Part shown: piece after piece, positions 53,866 through 62,070 of the stretch
Position numbering within the stretch: the first letter of the stretch is position 1
Layout of the letters: each line of letters opens with the position of its first letter
Source: Pseudomonas azerbaijanoccidentalis
GTDB taxonomy: Bacteria > Pseudomonadota > Gammaproteobacteria > Pseudomonadales > Pseudomonadaceae
Reading direction: 5' to 3'
Length of the DNA stretch: 64,000 bases
NCBI RefSeq assembly: GCF_019145495.1
Contig: NZ_JAHSTU010000004.1
Span: 1 to 64,000 of the forward strand
The notes under the pieces: generated by a model
The model's input: the letters and a program-made list of their open reading frames with translations, nothing else
The model's database searches: none
What the model was told of the DNA's origin: nothing
Made by a program: the position numbers and the translations under genes

Positions 53866-56800
53866 ATGCCCAGACTGCCGACCGTGCTTTTTATGCTGTC
53901 GCTGATGACCTGGACCGCAACGGCTGGCGCGCTGACTCTAACCGACGAAGAACGTAGCTGGCTTGCGGCCCACCCGGACTTGCGACTGGGTGTCGATGCG
54001 TCCTGGCCCCCCTTCGAGTTTCGCGACGACGAGGGGCGGTATCAGGGCCTTGCGGCTGACTATATCAACGTGATTCGCCAGCGATTGGCCGTCAAACTGA
54101 CGCCTATCGAACCGGTCAGCTGGACGGTTGTGCTCGATCAGGCCAAGCAAGGCAAGCTCGACCTCTTGCCAGGCATCATGTCGACGCCGGAACGCCAGGC
54201 TTTCCTGTCGTTCACCCGCCCCTACCTGGATTTTCCGATTGTCATCCTGGCTCACGTCGGCGGTGCCCAGCCCCGCAAGCTCGAAGACCTGTACGGGCTG
54301 AAAATCGCCGTAGTGGAAAACTATGCGCCCCACGAACTGTTGCGCACTCACCACCCGGACCTGAACCTGGTGGCCATGCCCAACGTCAGCTCGGCCTTGC
54401 AGGCATTGGCCACCGATGAAGTGGACGCCGTGGTGGGCGATCTCGCCTCCAGCGTATGGAGCCTGCGCCAGCTGAAACTCGACGGGCTCTACGTCAGCGG
54501 CGAAACACCCTATCGCTATCAACTGGCAATGGGCGTTCCACGCGACAACAAGATGCTGGTCGGCATCCTCGACAAAGTCCTGGCCGACATGTCGCCTTCC
54601 GAGATCAGCGCCATTCAGGAACAATGGGTCGGCAACGTCCTCGATCACCGTACGTTTTGGTCCGACCTGCTGATCTATGGCCTGCCCGGCTTATTGCTGC
54701 TGATCACCGTGCTGGCGGTGGTGATCCGGATCAACCGCCGGCTGAGTTCGGAAATTGCCCGGCGAGTCGACCTGGAACAGGAACTGCGCAGCAGCGAGTA
54801 TCACTATCGCGGTTTGGTGGAAAGCTTGTCGGCGATCGCCTGGGAAGCGCGGATGAGCGATTTCACTTACAGCTATGTGTCGCCTCACGCGGAAGACCTG
54901 CTCGGCTACCCTCTTTCCCATTGGTTGATTCCGGGTTTCTGGCGCAACATCATTCACCCCGCCGATCTCATCCGGGCGCAGAGCTTTTGCGATCACGAAG
55001 TGTTGGCCGGACGCGATCACAGCCTCGATTACCGCGTGATCACCGCTGACGGGCGGTGCCTGTGGGTGCGTGACATTGTCAGCTTGATCGAGCACGGGCA
55101 TGAGCCGGTGATGCGCGGGCTGATGATCGACATCAGCGAGGCCAAGCGCACTGAAGAGGCGCTACGTCTGTCGGAGCAAAAATTCGCTTCGGTGTTCCAG
55201 CAATGCCCGGACATTCTGGTCATCGCACGGCTCTCCGACGGTTGCCTGCTGGAGGTCAACGAGGCCTTCGAAGAACAGATCGGCCTACGTGCCGAAGACG
55301 TCATTGGACAGACCGCCACCGATCTCAACATCTGGGGCATTCCCGGTGTCGGGCCGGGCTTATTGCAACGCTTGCAGGCTGGAAGTATTCGCAATCTGGA
55401 AATGCCCTTTCGCCGTAGCAATGGCCAGGTGTTTACCGGCCTGATCTCCGCCGAACCGTTCGACCTCGATACCACCCCGGCACTGGTGGTGGTCGTGCGC
55501 GACATCACCCAACTCAAAGAAACCCAACAGCAACTGCAAACCTCCGAAGAGAAATTCGCCAAGGCTTTCCACGCCTCTCCAGACGGTTTGCTGCTGTCCC
55601 GGCAGAGCGACGGTCTGCTGATCGAAGTCAACGAAGGTTTCAGTCGCATTACCGGCTTCAACAGTGCGATGTCGGTGGATCGCTCGGCCCTGGATCTAGG
55701 GATCTGGGTCAACCTCAACGAACGCAAACAGATGCTCGACCTGCTGCACCGTGACGGTTTCGTCCGCGACTTCAGTTGCCATATCCGCCGCAGCGACGGG
55801 CAGATCCGTCTGTGCGAGGTGTCGAGCCGCCCACTGCCGATTGGCGACGAAGACTGCATGCTGACCATCGCCCGCGACATCACTGAGCGCCACCTGATGC
55901 AGGAAAAACTGCAACAGGCCGCTACCGTATTCGAGAGCACCGCCGAAGGCGTGTTGATCACCGATACCCAGCAACACATCAGCGCGGTCAACCGCGCATT
56001 CACGGAAATCACCGGCTACAGCGAAAGCGAAGCATTGGGTCACACGCCACGTCTGCTCGCCTCTGGCCTGCATGACAGTGCGTTCTACGCCGCGATGTGG
56101 CACCAATTGACGGCCGAGGGTCACTGGCAAGGCGAGATTTCCAACCGGCGCAAAAATGGTGAGCTCTACCCGAGTTGGTTGACCATCAGCGCCGTGCGCA
56201 ACCGCGACAAGTTCATCACCCATTTCGTGGCCGTGTTCGCCGACATTTCCAGCCTCAAACACGCCCAGGCCAAACTCGACTACCAGGCCCACCACGACCC
56301 GCTGACCGGTCTGCCCAACCGCACGCTGTTCGAAAGCCGCTTGCTGGCCGCGCTCAACAGCCAGAAAGAAAACGGTGGCCAGGGCGCCGTCCTGTTCCTC
56401 GACCTCGACCGTTTCAAACACATCAACGACAGCCTCGGCCACCCGGTCGGCGACCTTTTGCTCAAGGGCATTGCGGTTCGCCTCAAGGAACAGCTGCGCG
56501 ATATCGACACCGTCGCGCGTCTGGGCGGCGACGAATTCATCATCCTCCTGCCCGGCCTGCAGCAACCCAGCGACGCCGACAACATCGCCACCAAGCTGCT
56601 CAACTGCTTCACCGCGCCGTTCCAGGCAGGCGAACACGAGTTCTTTATCAGTTCCAGCATCGGCACCAGTCTTTATCCACAGGACGGCTGCGACGTGGCC
56701 ACGCTGATCAAGAACGCCGACGCCGCGATGTACCGCTCCAAGGCCAAAGGTCGTAACCGGGTCGAAAGCTACACCCGCGACCTCACCGCCCAGGCCAGCG

Positions 56801-57612
56801 AACGTGTGGCGCTTGAGCATGAACTGCGCCGTGCTATCGAACGCAATGAACTGCACCTCTATTACCAACCGAAAATCAGCCTCGAAGACTATCGCCTGGT
56901 CGGCGCTGAAGCGCTGATCCGCTGGCGCCACCCGACCTTTGGCGACGTGCCGCCGGAACACTTCATTTCCCTGGCCGAAGAAAACGGCATGATCCTGCAG
57001 ATCGGCGATTGGGTGCTGGAAACCGCCTGCCGGCAGATGCACGAATGGAATAAATCCTACGAGGGGCTCGGCCCACTGTCGGTCAACCTCGCCGGCGCGC
57101 AACTGCGCCAACCGAACCTGCTCGGACGCATCGAACAGTTGCTCAAGGACTACCGCCTCAAACCCGATTTCCTGCAACTGGAAATCACCGAAAACTTCAT
57201 CATGAGCCAGGCCGAGGAAGCCTTGACCGTGCTGCATCAGCTCAAACACCTCGGCGTGCAACTGGCGATCGACGACTTCGGTACCGGCTACTCGTCATTG
57301 AGTTACCTCAAACGCCTGCCGCTGGACATCCTCAAGATCGACCAGTCCTTCGTCCGCGGCCTGCCAGATGACCCCCACGACGCCGCCATCGTCCGCGCCA
57401 TCATCGCCCTCGGCCGCAGCATGCAATTCACCGTGATCGCCGAAGGGGTCGAGACCCAGGCACAACAACAATTCCTCGCCGCAGAAGGCTGCGAACAAAT
57501 CCAGGGCTACATCGTCAGCCTGCCCCTACCCCCCGACGAATTTGCCGCGACGTTTCTTCGTACAACCGTATTGGATTTTTCGGATAGCACAGCCGCCAAA
57601 CCGTCGTTATAA
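53866..57612 (+). CDS. rmcA: RmcA-like sensor with SBP, PAS, GGDEF and EAL domains
   Basis: A 1248-residue membrane protein for cyclic-di-GMP turnover. In order: signal peptide (1-21), a family-3 solute-binding domain (about 24-255), a membrane helix (about 268-288), four PAS domains between about 310 and 810, a GGDEF domain with intact GGDEF at 887-891, and an EAL domain with EAL at 1015-1017. Length, order and position after rpoD match RmcA (PA0575), a redox-responsive phosphodiesterase affecting biofilm structure in P. aeruginosa. Both catalytic motifs look intact; the net direction of activity cannot be told from sequence. Confidence 0.88.
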   Translation: MPRLPTVLFMLSLMTWTATAGALTLTDEERSWLAAHPDLRLGVDASWPPFEFRDDEGRYQGLAADYINVIRQRLAVKLTPIEPVSWTVVLDQAKQGKLDLLPGIMSTPERQAFLSFTRPYLDFPIVILAHVGGAQPRKLEDLYGLKIAVVENYAPHELLRTHHPDLNLVAMPNVSSALQALATDEVDAVVGDLASSVWSLRQLKLDGLYVSGETPYRYQLAMGVPRDNKMLVGILDKVLADMSPSEISAIQEQWVGNVLDHRTFWSDLLIYGLPGLLLLITVLAVVIRINRRLSSEIARRVDLEQELRSSEYHYRGLVESLSAIAWEARMSDFTYSYVSPHAEDLLGYPLSHWLIPGFWRNIIHPADLIRAQSFCDHEVLAGRDHSLDYRVITADGRCLWVRDIVSLIEHGHEPVMRGLMIDISEAKRTEEALRLSEQKFASVFQQCPDILVIARLSDGCLLEVNEAFEEQIGLRAEDVIGQTATDLNIWGIPGVGPGLLQRLQAGSIRNLEMPFRRSNGQVFTGLISAEPFDLDTTPALVVVVRDITQLKETQQQLQTSEEKFAKAFHASPDGLLLSRQSDGLLIEVNEGFSRITGFNSAMSVDRSALDLGIWVNLNERKQMLDLLHRDGFVRDFSCHIRRSDGQIRLCEVSSRPLPIGDEDCMLTIARDITERHLMQEKLQQAATVFESTAEGVLITDTQQHISAVNRAFTEITGYSESEALGHTPRLLASGLHDSAFYAAMWHQLTAEGHWQGEISNRRKNGELYPSWLTISAVRNRDKFITHFVAVFADISSLKHAQAKLDYQAHHDPLTGLPNRTLFESRLLAALNSQKENGGQGAVLFLDLDRFKHINDSLGHPVGDLLLKGIAVRLKEQLRDIDTVARLGGDEFIILLPGLQQPSDADNIATKLLNCFTAPFQAGEHEFFISSSIGTSLYPQDGCDVATLIKNADAAMYRSKAKGRNRVESYTRDLTAQASERVALEHELRRAIERNELHLYYQPKISLEDYRLVGAEALIRWRHPTFGDVPPEHFISLAEENGMILQIGDWVLETACRQMHEWNKSYEGLGPLSVNLAGAQLRQPNLLGRIEQLLKDYRLKPDFLQLEITENFIMSQAEEALTVLHQLKHLGVQLAIDDFGTGYSSLSYLKRLPLDILKIDQSFVRGLPDDPHDAAIVRAIIALGRSMQFTVIAEGVETQAQQQFLAAEGCEQIQGYIVSLPLPPDEFAATFLRTTVLDFSDSTAAKPSL

Positions 57613-57613
57613 T
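57608..57613 (+). promoter_or_regulatory. -10 element of the tRNA promoter
   Basis: TATAAT overlaps the rmcA stop codon and is followed by a GC-rich discriminator CCGCGAC, as is usual for stringently controlled tRNA promoters. The tRNA starts 15 bp downstream. The -35 is weak. Confidence 0.55.
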
Positions 57614-57627
57614 CCGCGACCTACTGA

Positions 57628-57704
57628 GGGCCTATAGCTCAGTTGGTTAGAGCAGAGGACTCATAATCCTTTGGTCCACGGTTCAAGTCCGTGTGGGCCC
57701 ACCA
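57628..57704 (+). tRNA. tRNA with CAT anticodon, probably tRNA-Ile2
   Basis: A 77-nt tRNA with encoded CCA. The acceptor stem pairs GGGCCTA with TGGGCCC, the D arm contains AGCTCAGTTGGTTAGAGC, the anticodon loop is CTCATAA, and the T arm is CACGGTTCAAGTCCGTG. CAT is shared by methionine tRNAs and by the AUA-reading Ile tRNA whose C34 becomes lysidine. The G27-T43 pair, the loop context and the position near rpoD resemble E. coli ileX, so Ile2 is favoured over elongator Met. Confidence 0.9.
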
Positions 57705-57710
57705 AACAAG

Positions 57711-57737
57711 AAAGCCGCGCTTTTTGCGCGGCTTTTT
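57711..57737 (+). terminator. Terminator after the tRNA
   Basis: Perfect 10-bp stem AAAGCCGCGC / GCGCGGCTTT with a T5 loop and a T5 tail, 7 bp beyond the CCA end. Confidence 0.92.
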
Positions 57738-57776
57738 CGTGCCTGGCGTTTGGTTTTGTTTACTTAACGTCTCGCT

Positions 57777-58019
57777 TTATCGGATGACGCCGTAGGACCT
57801 TGTATGCAAACTCCGAATCTTGCGGTTGGGCACTTTGCCGCCTTGGTGCGCGTTTTTGACGGGATAGTCTTTGGACGTCGCTGACCATTCAGTGATCGGG
57901 CTCGGAAACCCGTCGAATTCTAGCCGCAACAGTGTCCGCCTCACGATTGCTTGTATTTTTTGATCCTGAGTTATGACGGCTGTGCGTGGGACGCCTAGTG
58001 TTAGCGGCGACTGATGCAC
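57777..58019 (-). CDS. Hypothetical 80-residue protein, doubtful
   Basis: A small open frame starting at a GTG (58019) with a poor ribosome-binding site. The predicted protein is basic, with RRTLLRLEFDGFPSP near its middle; I do not recognise it. It lies 37 bp downstream of the metallopeptidase-like gene on the same strand, so it could be its operon partner or a remnant. The surrounding gap (57705-58056, 352 bp) otherwise holds only the tRNA terminator. Confidence 0.25.
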   Translation of the reverse strand: MHQSPLTLGVPRTAVITQDQKIQAIVRRTLLRLEFDGFPSPITEWSATSKDYPVKNAHQGGKVPNRKIRSLHTRSYGVIR

Positions 58020-58056
58020 TGTCGCTTCTGGTGCAAGACGCTATGCTCACGAGCAA

Positions 58057-58734
58057 TTAACGCCTCGACCTTTCGACATCGCTGCAGCGATCAGTCCAAG
58101 CCTGTAACGAAGGGATGGCCTGCACCGCCCGCAACCGCTCCAGCATCGGCCCCGCACACATGACTTCATACGTATCCGCCGGCCTTCCCCACTGCTCCAC
58201 GATGACCATGCCATCCACTAGCATCACAGCCAATTCACCAATCGTCCCCGCCTGCTCCTCGATGATTTTTTGCGTCCGATCCCACAGCCGATCCGTCATC
58301 GTGTTGAGTTGCGCCGATATGCGTTCAGATGACGCGTCGGTCTCTGGATAGGCGAGGTTGCGCAGCAATTGCTGAAGCTCTCTGATTTTTGCGTAATCCT
58401 GCTCCGCCCCCAGTTCACCTTTGAGGATGGCTGTGGCTTTGGGCTTATCGACGCGTTTGGCGGCTGATGGTTTTGAAGGCAGTGTCTGGGCCATGGCGCC
58501 GGCCATGAGCACCATGATCCGCGCTTGCAAATAGTCCTTGAGGGTGTCTATCGACGAAATGGGGCGCACCAAGGAAATGGACGCCCCGCCTCGATGCCGC
58601 AGGTCCATGGTCACTGTCAGGGTCACTCCGCCCGTTTCAAATCCCAGCGCGCGGGCAACCACATAGTGACCCATTTCGTGATGGGCGATCTGCAAGGCAC
58701 GGTCCCGTACAGCAGCAGGAAGCTTGGTTTTCAT
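58057..58734 (-). CDS. Orphan M41 (FtsH)-like zinc metallopeptidase domain protein
   Basis: A 225-residue protein that resembles only the peptidase part of FtsH. Visible are the zinc motif HHEMGH (H19, E20, H23), a GGAS strand like the FtsH substrate-edge strand, a helix ARIMVLMAGAMAQ like the FtsH LxGGRAAE helix, and a GAEQD motif whose D113 could be the third zinc ligand. No AAA domain and no membrane helix are present. The ATG at 58734 has a GAGG site about 8 bp upstream. The role is unknown; it could be a regulatory peptidase or a remnant of a mobile region next to the tRNA. Confidence 0.7.
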   Translation of the reverse strand: MKTKLPAAVRDRALQIAHHEMGHYVVARALGFETGGVTLTVTMDLRHRGGASISLVRPISSIDTLKDYLQARIMVLMAGAMAQTLPSKPSAAKRVDKPKATAILKGELGAEQDYAKIRELQQLLRNLAYPETDASSERISAQLNTMTDRLWDRTQKIIEEQAGTIGELAVMLVDGMVIVEQWGRPADTYEVMCAGPMLERLRAVQAIPSLQAWTDRCSDVERSRR

Positions 58735-58800
58735 GTCCTTCACCTCGCGACCTCGACTACCTCAATCCTAGCCGATTTCCATACAGGTTCTTGCGCCCAA

Positions 58801-58830
58801 CAAAAAGCCGCGCAATGGCGCGGCTTTCTG
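58801..58830 (-). terminator. Terminator after gcd
   Basis: Stem AAAGCCGCGC / GCGCGGCTTT with a four-base loop; read on the minus strand it ends in T5. It lies 17 bp beyond the gcd stop and has the same stem as the terminator after the tRNA. Confidence 0.88.
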
Positions 58831-58846
58831 ACTCAAGCTTCAGCCC

Positions 58847-61219
58847 TTACTTGGGCAAAGCGTAGGCGATTACATAATCCCCACGATCCGGCGACTGGCG
58901 TGCACCGCCTACCGTCAGCAGGATGTACTGCTTGCCGGTTTTCGGTGAAACGTAAGTCATCGGCCCGGACTGGCTGCCCACCGGCAAACGCGATTTCCAG
59001 ATTTCGTTGCCGTTGCCGGTATCGAAGGCGCGCAGGTAGAAGTCCTGGGTGCCGGCGAAGAACAGCAGGCCCGACTGGGTGGCCAGCGATGCGCCGAGGG
59101 TCGGCATGCCGATCGGGATCGGCAGGTGCATGCGGATCCCCATCGGGCCGGTGTCTTGCACGGTGCCGACCGGGACTTGCCACATCAGTTTGTGGGTTTT
59201 GAGGTCGATGGCCGACATGGTGCCGAACGGTGGCTTCTGGCACGGAATGCCCACCGCCGACAGGAAGCGCTCGCGCATGGCGCCGAACGGTGTGCCTTCC
59301 TGCGGCACCACACCCATTTCGATACCGCTGGCCCCGGCGCCGATCTTGTCGCGCGGGATCATGTAGTTGGCCAGGCCCAGGCGCATGTCGTTGACGAACA
59401 TGTAGTTCGTGTTCGGGTCGACCGAGACGCTGCCCCAGTTCATACCGCCCAACGAGCCGGGAAATTGCAAGGCGCGGTCCATGCCCGGCGGGGTGTAGAC
59501 GCCTTCGTGGCGCATGCCTTTGAACTGGATGCGGCACATCAACTGGTCGAACGGTGTGGCGCCCCACATGTCGGATTCGGTCAGGGTTTTGTTGCCGATT
59601 GACGGCATGTCCACCGAGAACGGCTGGGTCGGCGAGTAGTGTTCGCCGGGCACATGGCCCTGCGGCACGGGGCGCTCTTCAACGCGAGCGATCGGCACGC
59701 CGGTTTCACGGTTGAGCAGGAAGATCTCACCTTGCTTGGTGACTTGCGCCAGCGCGGGCTGGGTACCGCCTTTGTCGTCCGGCACGTCGTACAGCAGCGG
59801 TTGGGCCGGCAGGTCGAAGTCCCACAGGTCGTTGTGGGTGGTCTGGAAGTGCCAGCGTACCTGGCCGGTCTTCACGTCGATGGCAACGACGGACGAGTTC
59901 CACTTGTTGTCCATCTCGGTGCGCTGACCGCCGAAGAAGTCAGGCGTCGCATTGCCGGTTGGCAGGTAGACCAGACCGAGTTTGGCGTCGTAGGACATGG
60001 CCGACCACACGTTCGGCGTGCCACGGGTATAGGTCTCACCAGCCGGTGGGCGTTTGGTGGTGTTCGGGTTGCCCGGATCCCACGCCCAGACCAGTTCACC
60101 GCTGCGCACATCGTAGGCACGGACCACGCCCGGCGGCTCACCGGTGGAGTAGTTATCGGCAACGCGGCCGCCGACGATCACTACGTCCCCTGCAACCAGC
60201 GGGGTCGAGGTTTGTTGATAGTAACCGGGCTTCACTTCGCCCATGTCGGTGGTCAGGTCAACGGTACCCTTGTTACCGAACTCTTCGCAGGGCTTGCCGG
60301 TTTCGGCATTGATCGCGATCAAGCGCGCATCGCCGGTCGGCAGAAACAGACGTTTCGCACAGGCAGTTGGCTGACTGTCCGAAGACACCGGGGTTTCGGA
60401 ATAGCCCAGGCCACGGCAGCGCTGCCAGTTAGGCGCGGTGCCTTGCGGATCGAACTTCCAGCGTTGGGTGCCGGTGTCGACATCCAGGGCGAAGACTTTG
60501 CCGTAGGCGGTGCAGGTGTAGACCGTGTCGCCGATTTGCAGCGGGGTGTTCTGGTCTTCGGCGCCAGCGCCGGTGCTTTGCGGGATGTCGCCGGTGCGGA
60601 AGGTCCACGCGACCTGCAACTTGTCGATATTGCCTTTGTTTATCTGGTCCAGCGCGGCAAAGCGATTGCCGGCGGTGGTGTTGCCCCAATGCGCCCAGTC
60701 TTTCTGCTCGGTGCCCGGGGTAACCGGCGTTACCGCAGGCACGGTGGTGTTTTCAACCACGTGGGTCGGCACGAACATGTAGGCCATTGTCGCCACGACG
60801 CCAACACCCAGAATGCCTGCCAAACCGTAGGCGCCACGACCGCCGCTCGCGCCCGAAGCGCGGACCAGGGTCGGGTAGATCAACGCGACGACCAGACCGA
60901 TTACAGCAAAGGTCAGCACCCGCGAAACCAGCGGCCAGTATTCGAGACCCGCATCCCACACGGCCCAGATGGCAGTGAGGATCAGCGCTACGCCATACAG
61001 CCAGGCGCCGAGCGGCTTGCGACGGGCAATCATCAACCCGGACACCAGCATCGCCAGGCCCATCAGCAGGAAGTACCAACTCCCGCCAAGCGCGATCAGA
61101 TAACCACCACCGCCGACCAGGCCAAGCCCGATCAGTGCAATCAGCACACCCAGCCCCGCCAGCAGCCATTTGCTGCCGGCGGCAGCCCCAGAATTATTCA
61201 TGTCGGAATTTTTCCCCAT
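58847..61219 (-). CDS. gcd: PQQ-dependent membrane glucose dehydrogenase
   Basis: Gcd oxidises glucose to gluconate in the periplasm and passes electrons to ubiquinone; gluconate release by it solubilises mineral phosphate. The protein of about 790 residues has five hydrophobic helices in the first 150 residues, then a PQQ beta-propeller with W-motifs such as DLKTHKLMWQVPVG and the segments WGNTTAGNRF and HNDLWDFDLPAQP. Quinate dehydrogenase is a close relative, but the overall sequence fits Gcd better. The start may be the ATG at 61219 or 61201. Confidence 0.88.
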   Translation of the reverse strand: MGKNSDMNNSGAAAGSKWLLAGLGVLIALIGLGLVGGGGYLIALGGSWYFLLMGLAMLVSGLMIARRKPLGAWLYGVALILTAIWAVWDAGLEYWPLVSRVLTFAVIGLVVALIYPTLVRASGASGGRGAYGLAGILGVGVVATMAYMFVPTHVVENTTVPAVTPVTPGTEQKDWAHWGNTTAGNRFAALDQINKGNIDKLQVAWTFRTGDIPQSTGAGAEDQNTPLQIGDTVYTCTAYGKVFALDVDTGTQRWKFDPQGTAPNWQRCRGLGYSETPVSSDSQPTACAKRLFLPTGDARLIAINAETGKPCEEFGNKGTVDLTTDMGEVKPGYYQQTSTPLVAGDVVIVGGRVADNYSTGEPPGVVRAYDVRSGELVWAWDPGNPNTTKRPPAGETYTRGTPNVWSAMSYDAKLGLVYLPTGNATPDFFGGQRTEMDNKWNSSVVAIDVKTGQVRWHFQTTHNDLWDFDLPAQPLLYDVPDDKGGTQPALAQVTKQGEIFLLNRETGVPIARVEERPVPQGHVPGEHYSPTQPFSVDMPSIGNKTLTESDMWGATPFDQLMCRIQFKGMRHEGVYTPPGMDRALQFPGSLGGMNWGSVSVDPNTNYMFVNDMRLGLANYMIPRDKIGAGASGIEMGVVPQEGTPFGAMRERFLSAVGIPCQKPPFGTMSAIDLKTHKLMWQVPVGTVQDTGPMGIRMHLPIPIGMPTLGASLATQSGLLFFAGTQDFYLRAFDTGNGNEIWKSRLPVGSQSGPMTYVSPKTGKQYILLTVGGARQSPDRGDYVIAYALPK

Positions 61220-61386
61220 TTGTGACAAGGGCGGAATAATGTACTACATAGTTACTTATGGCAATTTGTCGCAGGCAGAAATCTCCTGAACGGTAGTAAG
61301 GCTAGACCAAGTATCCGCTGCGAGCGTCGTGCAGAAACTGCCTGTAACATGCTTGCGCATTGAGCCATGCCGCTGGAGAAGCCGCT

Positions 61387-61848
61387 TTGCCAGACACTCG
61401 CCCACCCACTCTCGATGAAATTGACCGCCAGTTGATTGCGGCCCTGCAGATCAACGCCCGTGAGAGCGTGGCCATGCTGGCCCGGAAACTGGGCATCGCC
61501 CGTACCACGGTGACTTCGCGCCTGGCGCGGCTGGAAAAAGCCAAAGTGATCACCGGTTACGGCGTGCGTCTCGGCCAGCGTGTGGTGGATGGCGGGTTGC
61601 AGGCGTATGTGGGGATTACGGTGCAGCCGCGCTCCGGCAAGGAGGTGTTGCGCCGCCTGAGTGCGATGGCGCAGGTGCAGCAGTTGTGTGCGGTAAGTGG
61701 CGAATTTGATTATGTGGCGTGGTTGCGCACCGATTCACCGGAGCAGCTGGACCAGTTGCTGGATCAAATTGGCAGTGTGGATGGGGTTGAGAAGACCACG
61801 ACGTCGATCATCTTGAGCAGCAAGATTGATCGGGGGCAGCCGGTTTAA
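61387..61848 (+). CDS. Lrp/AsnC-family transcriptional regulator
   Basis: A 153-residue regulator with an N-terminal helix-turn-helix (LDEIDRQLIAALQINARESV, then LGIARTTVTSRLARLEKA) and a C-terminal RAM ligand domain. The start is best placed at the TTG at 61387, which follows a GGAGAAG site at the right distance. In P. putida an Lrp-type gene also precedes davB, so control of lysine catabolism is likely. It is divergent from gcd and lies 222 bp upstream of davB. Confidence 0.88.
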   Translation: MPDTRPPTLDEIDRQLIAALQINARESVAMLARKLGIARTTVTSRLARLEKAKVITGYGVRLGQRVVDGGLQAYVGITVQPRSGKEVLRRLSAMAQVQQLCAVSGEFDYVAWLRTDSPEQLDQLLDQIGSVDGVEKTTTSIILSSKIDRGQPV

Positions 61849-62070
61849 GTGTCAATCCGATGAACTTTCAGTGATTGGTCGGGCCTCTTCGCGGGCAAGC
61901 CCGCTCCCACAGTAGGCAATGTGCATCGCTTTATCGTCATATCGACCAATAAAATGGCAAAACGACGACACTTTGCGTCTTATTAACGTGTTCTGTGCTC
62001 TCTAGAATGGCTGGCATCTTTTCCTATACTCAGATGCGCATTCCGCGTCGGGTCGCCAGCAAGGTCAGCC
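61849..62070 (+). promoter_or_regulatory. Upstream region of davB with a REP element
   Basis: The 222-bp gap contains a single REP hairpin of the GCGGGCAAGCCCGC type (about 61884-61911), then an AT-rich stretch with TAGAAT at 62003-62008 that may be a -10 box. A binding site for the Lrp-type regulator would be expected here. Confidence 0.45.
61884..61911. repeat. Single REP element
   Basis: CCTCTTCGCGGGCAAGCCCG and then CTCCCACA form a short hairpin with the typical TCCCACA end of Pseudomonas REPs. No inverted partner is seen nearby. Confidence 0.75.

Noticed and set aside
55696..57261. Open frame of 521 codons opposite the GGDEF-EAL part of rmcA
   Set aside because: It is a shadow of a recognised coding region with no independent start signal or motif.
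57628..57704. tRNA 3' end as a phage attachment site
   Set aside because: I looked for a second copy of the T-arm to CCA sequence up to gcd and saw none, and there is no integrase in the window.
59639..61225. Open frame of 528 codons on the plus strand opposite gcd
   Set aside because: It is antisense to a clear PQQ dehydrogenase and its translation is rich in His/Gln/Arg without any domain.
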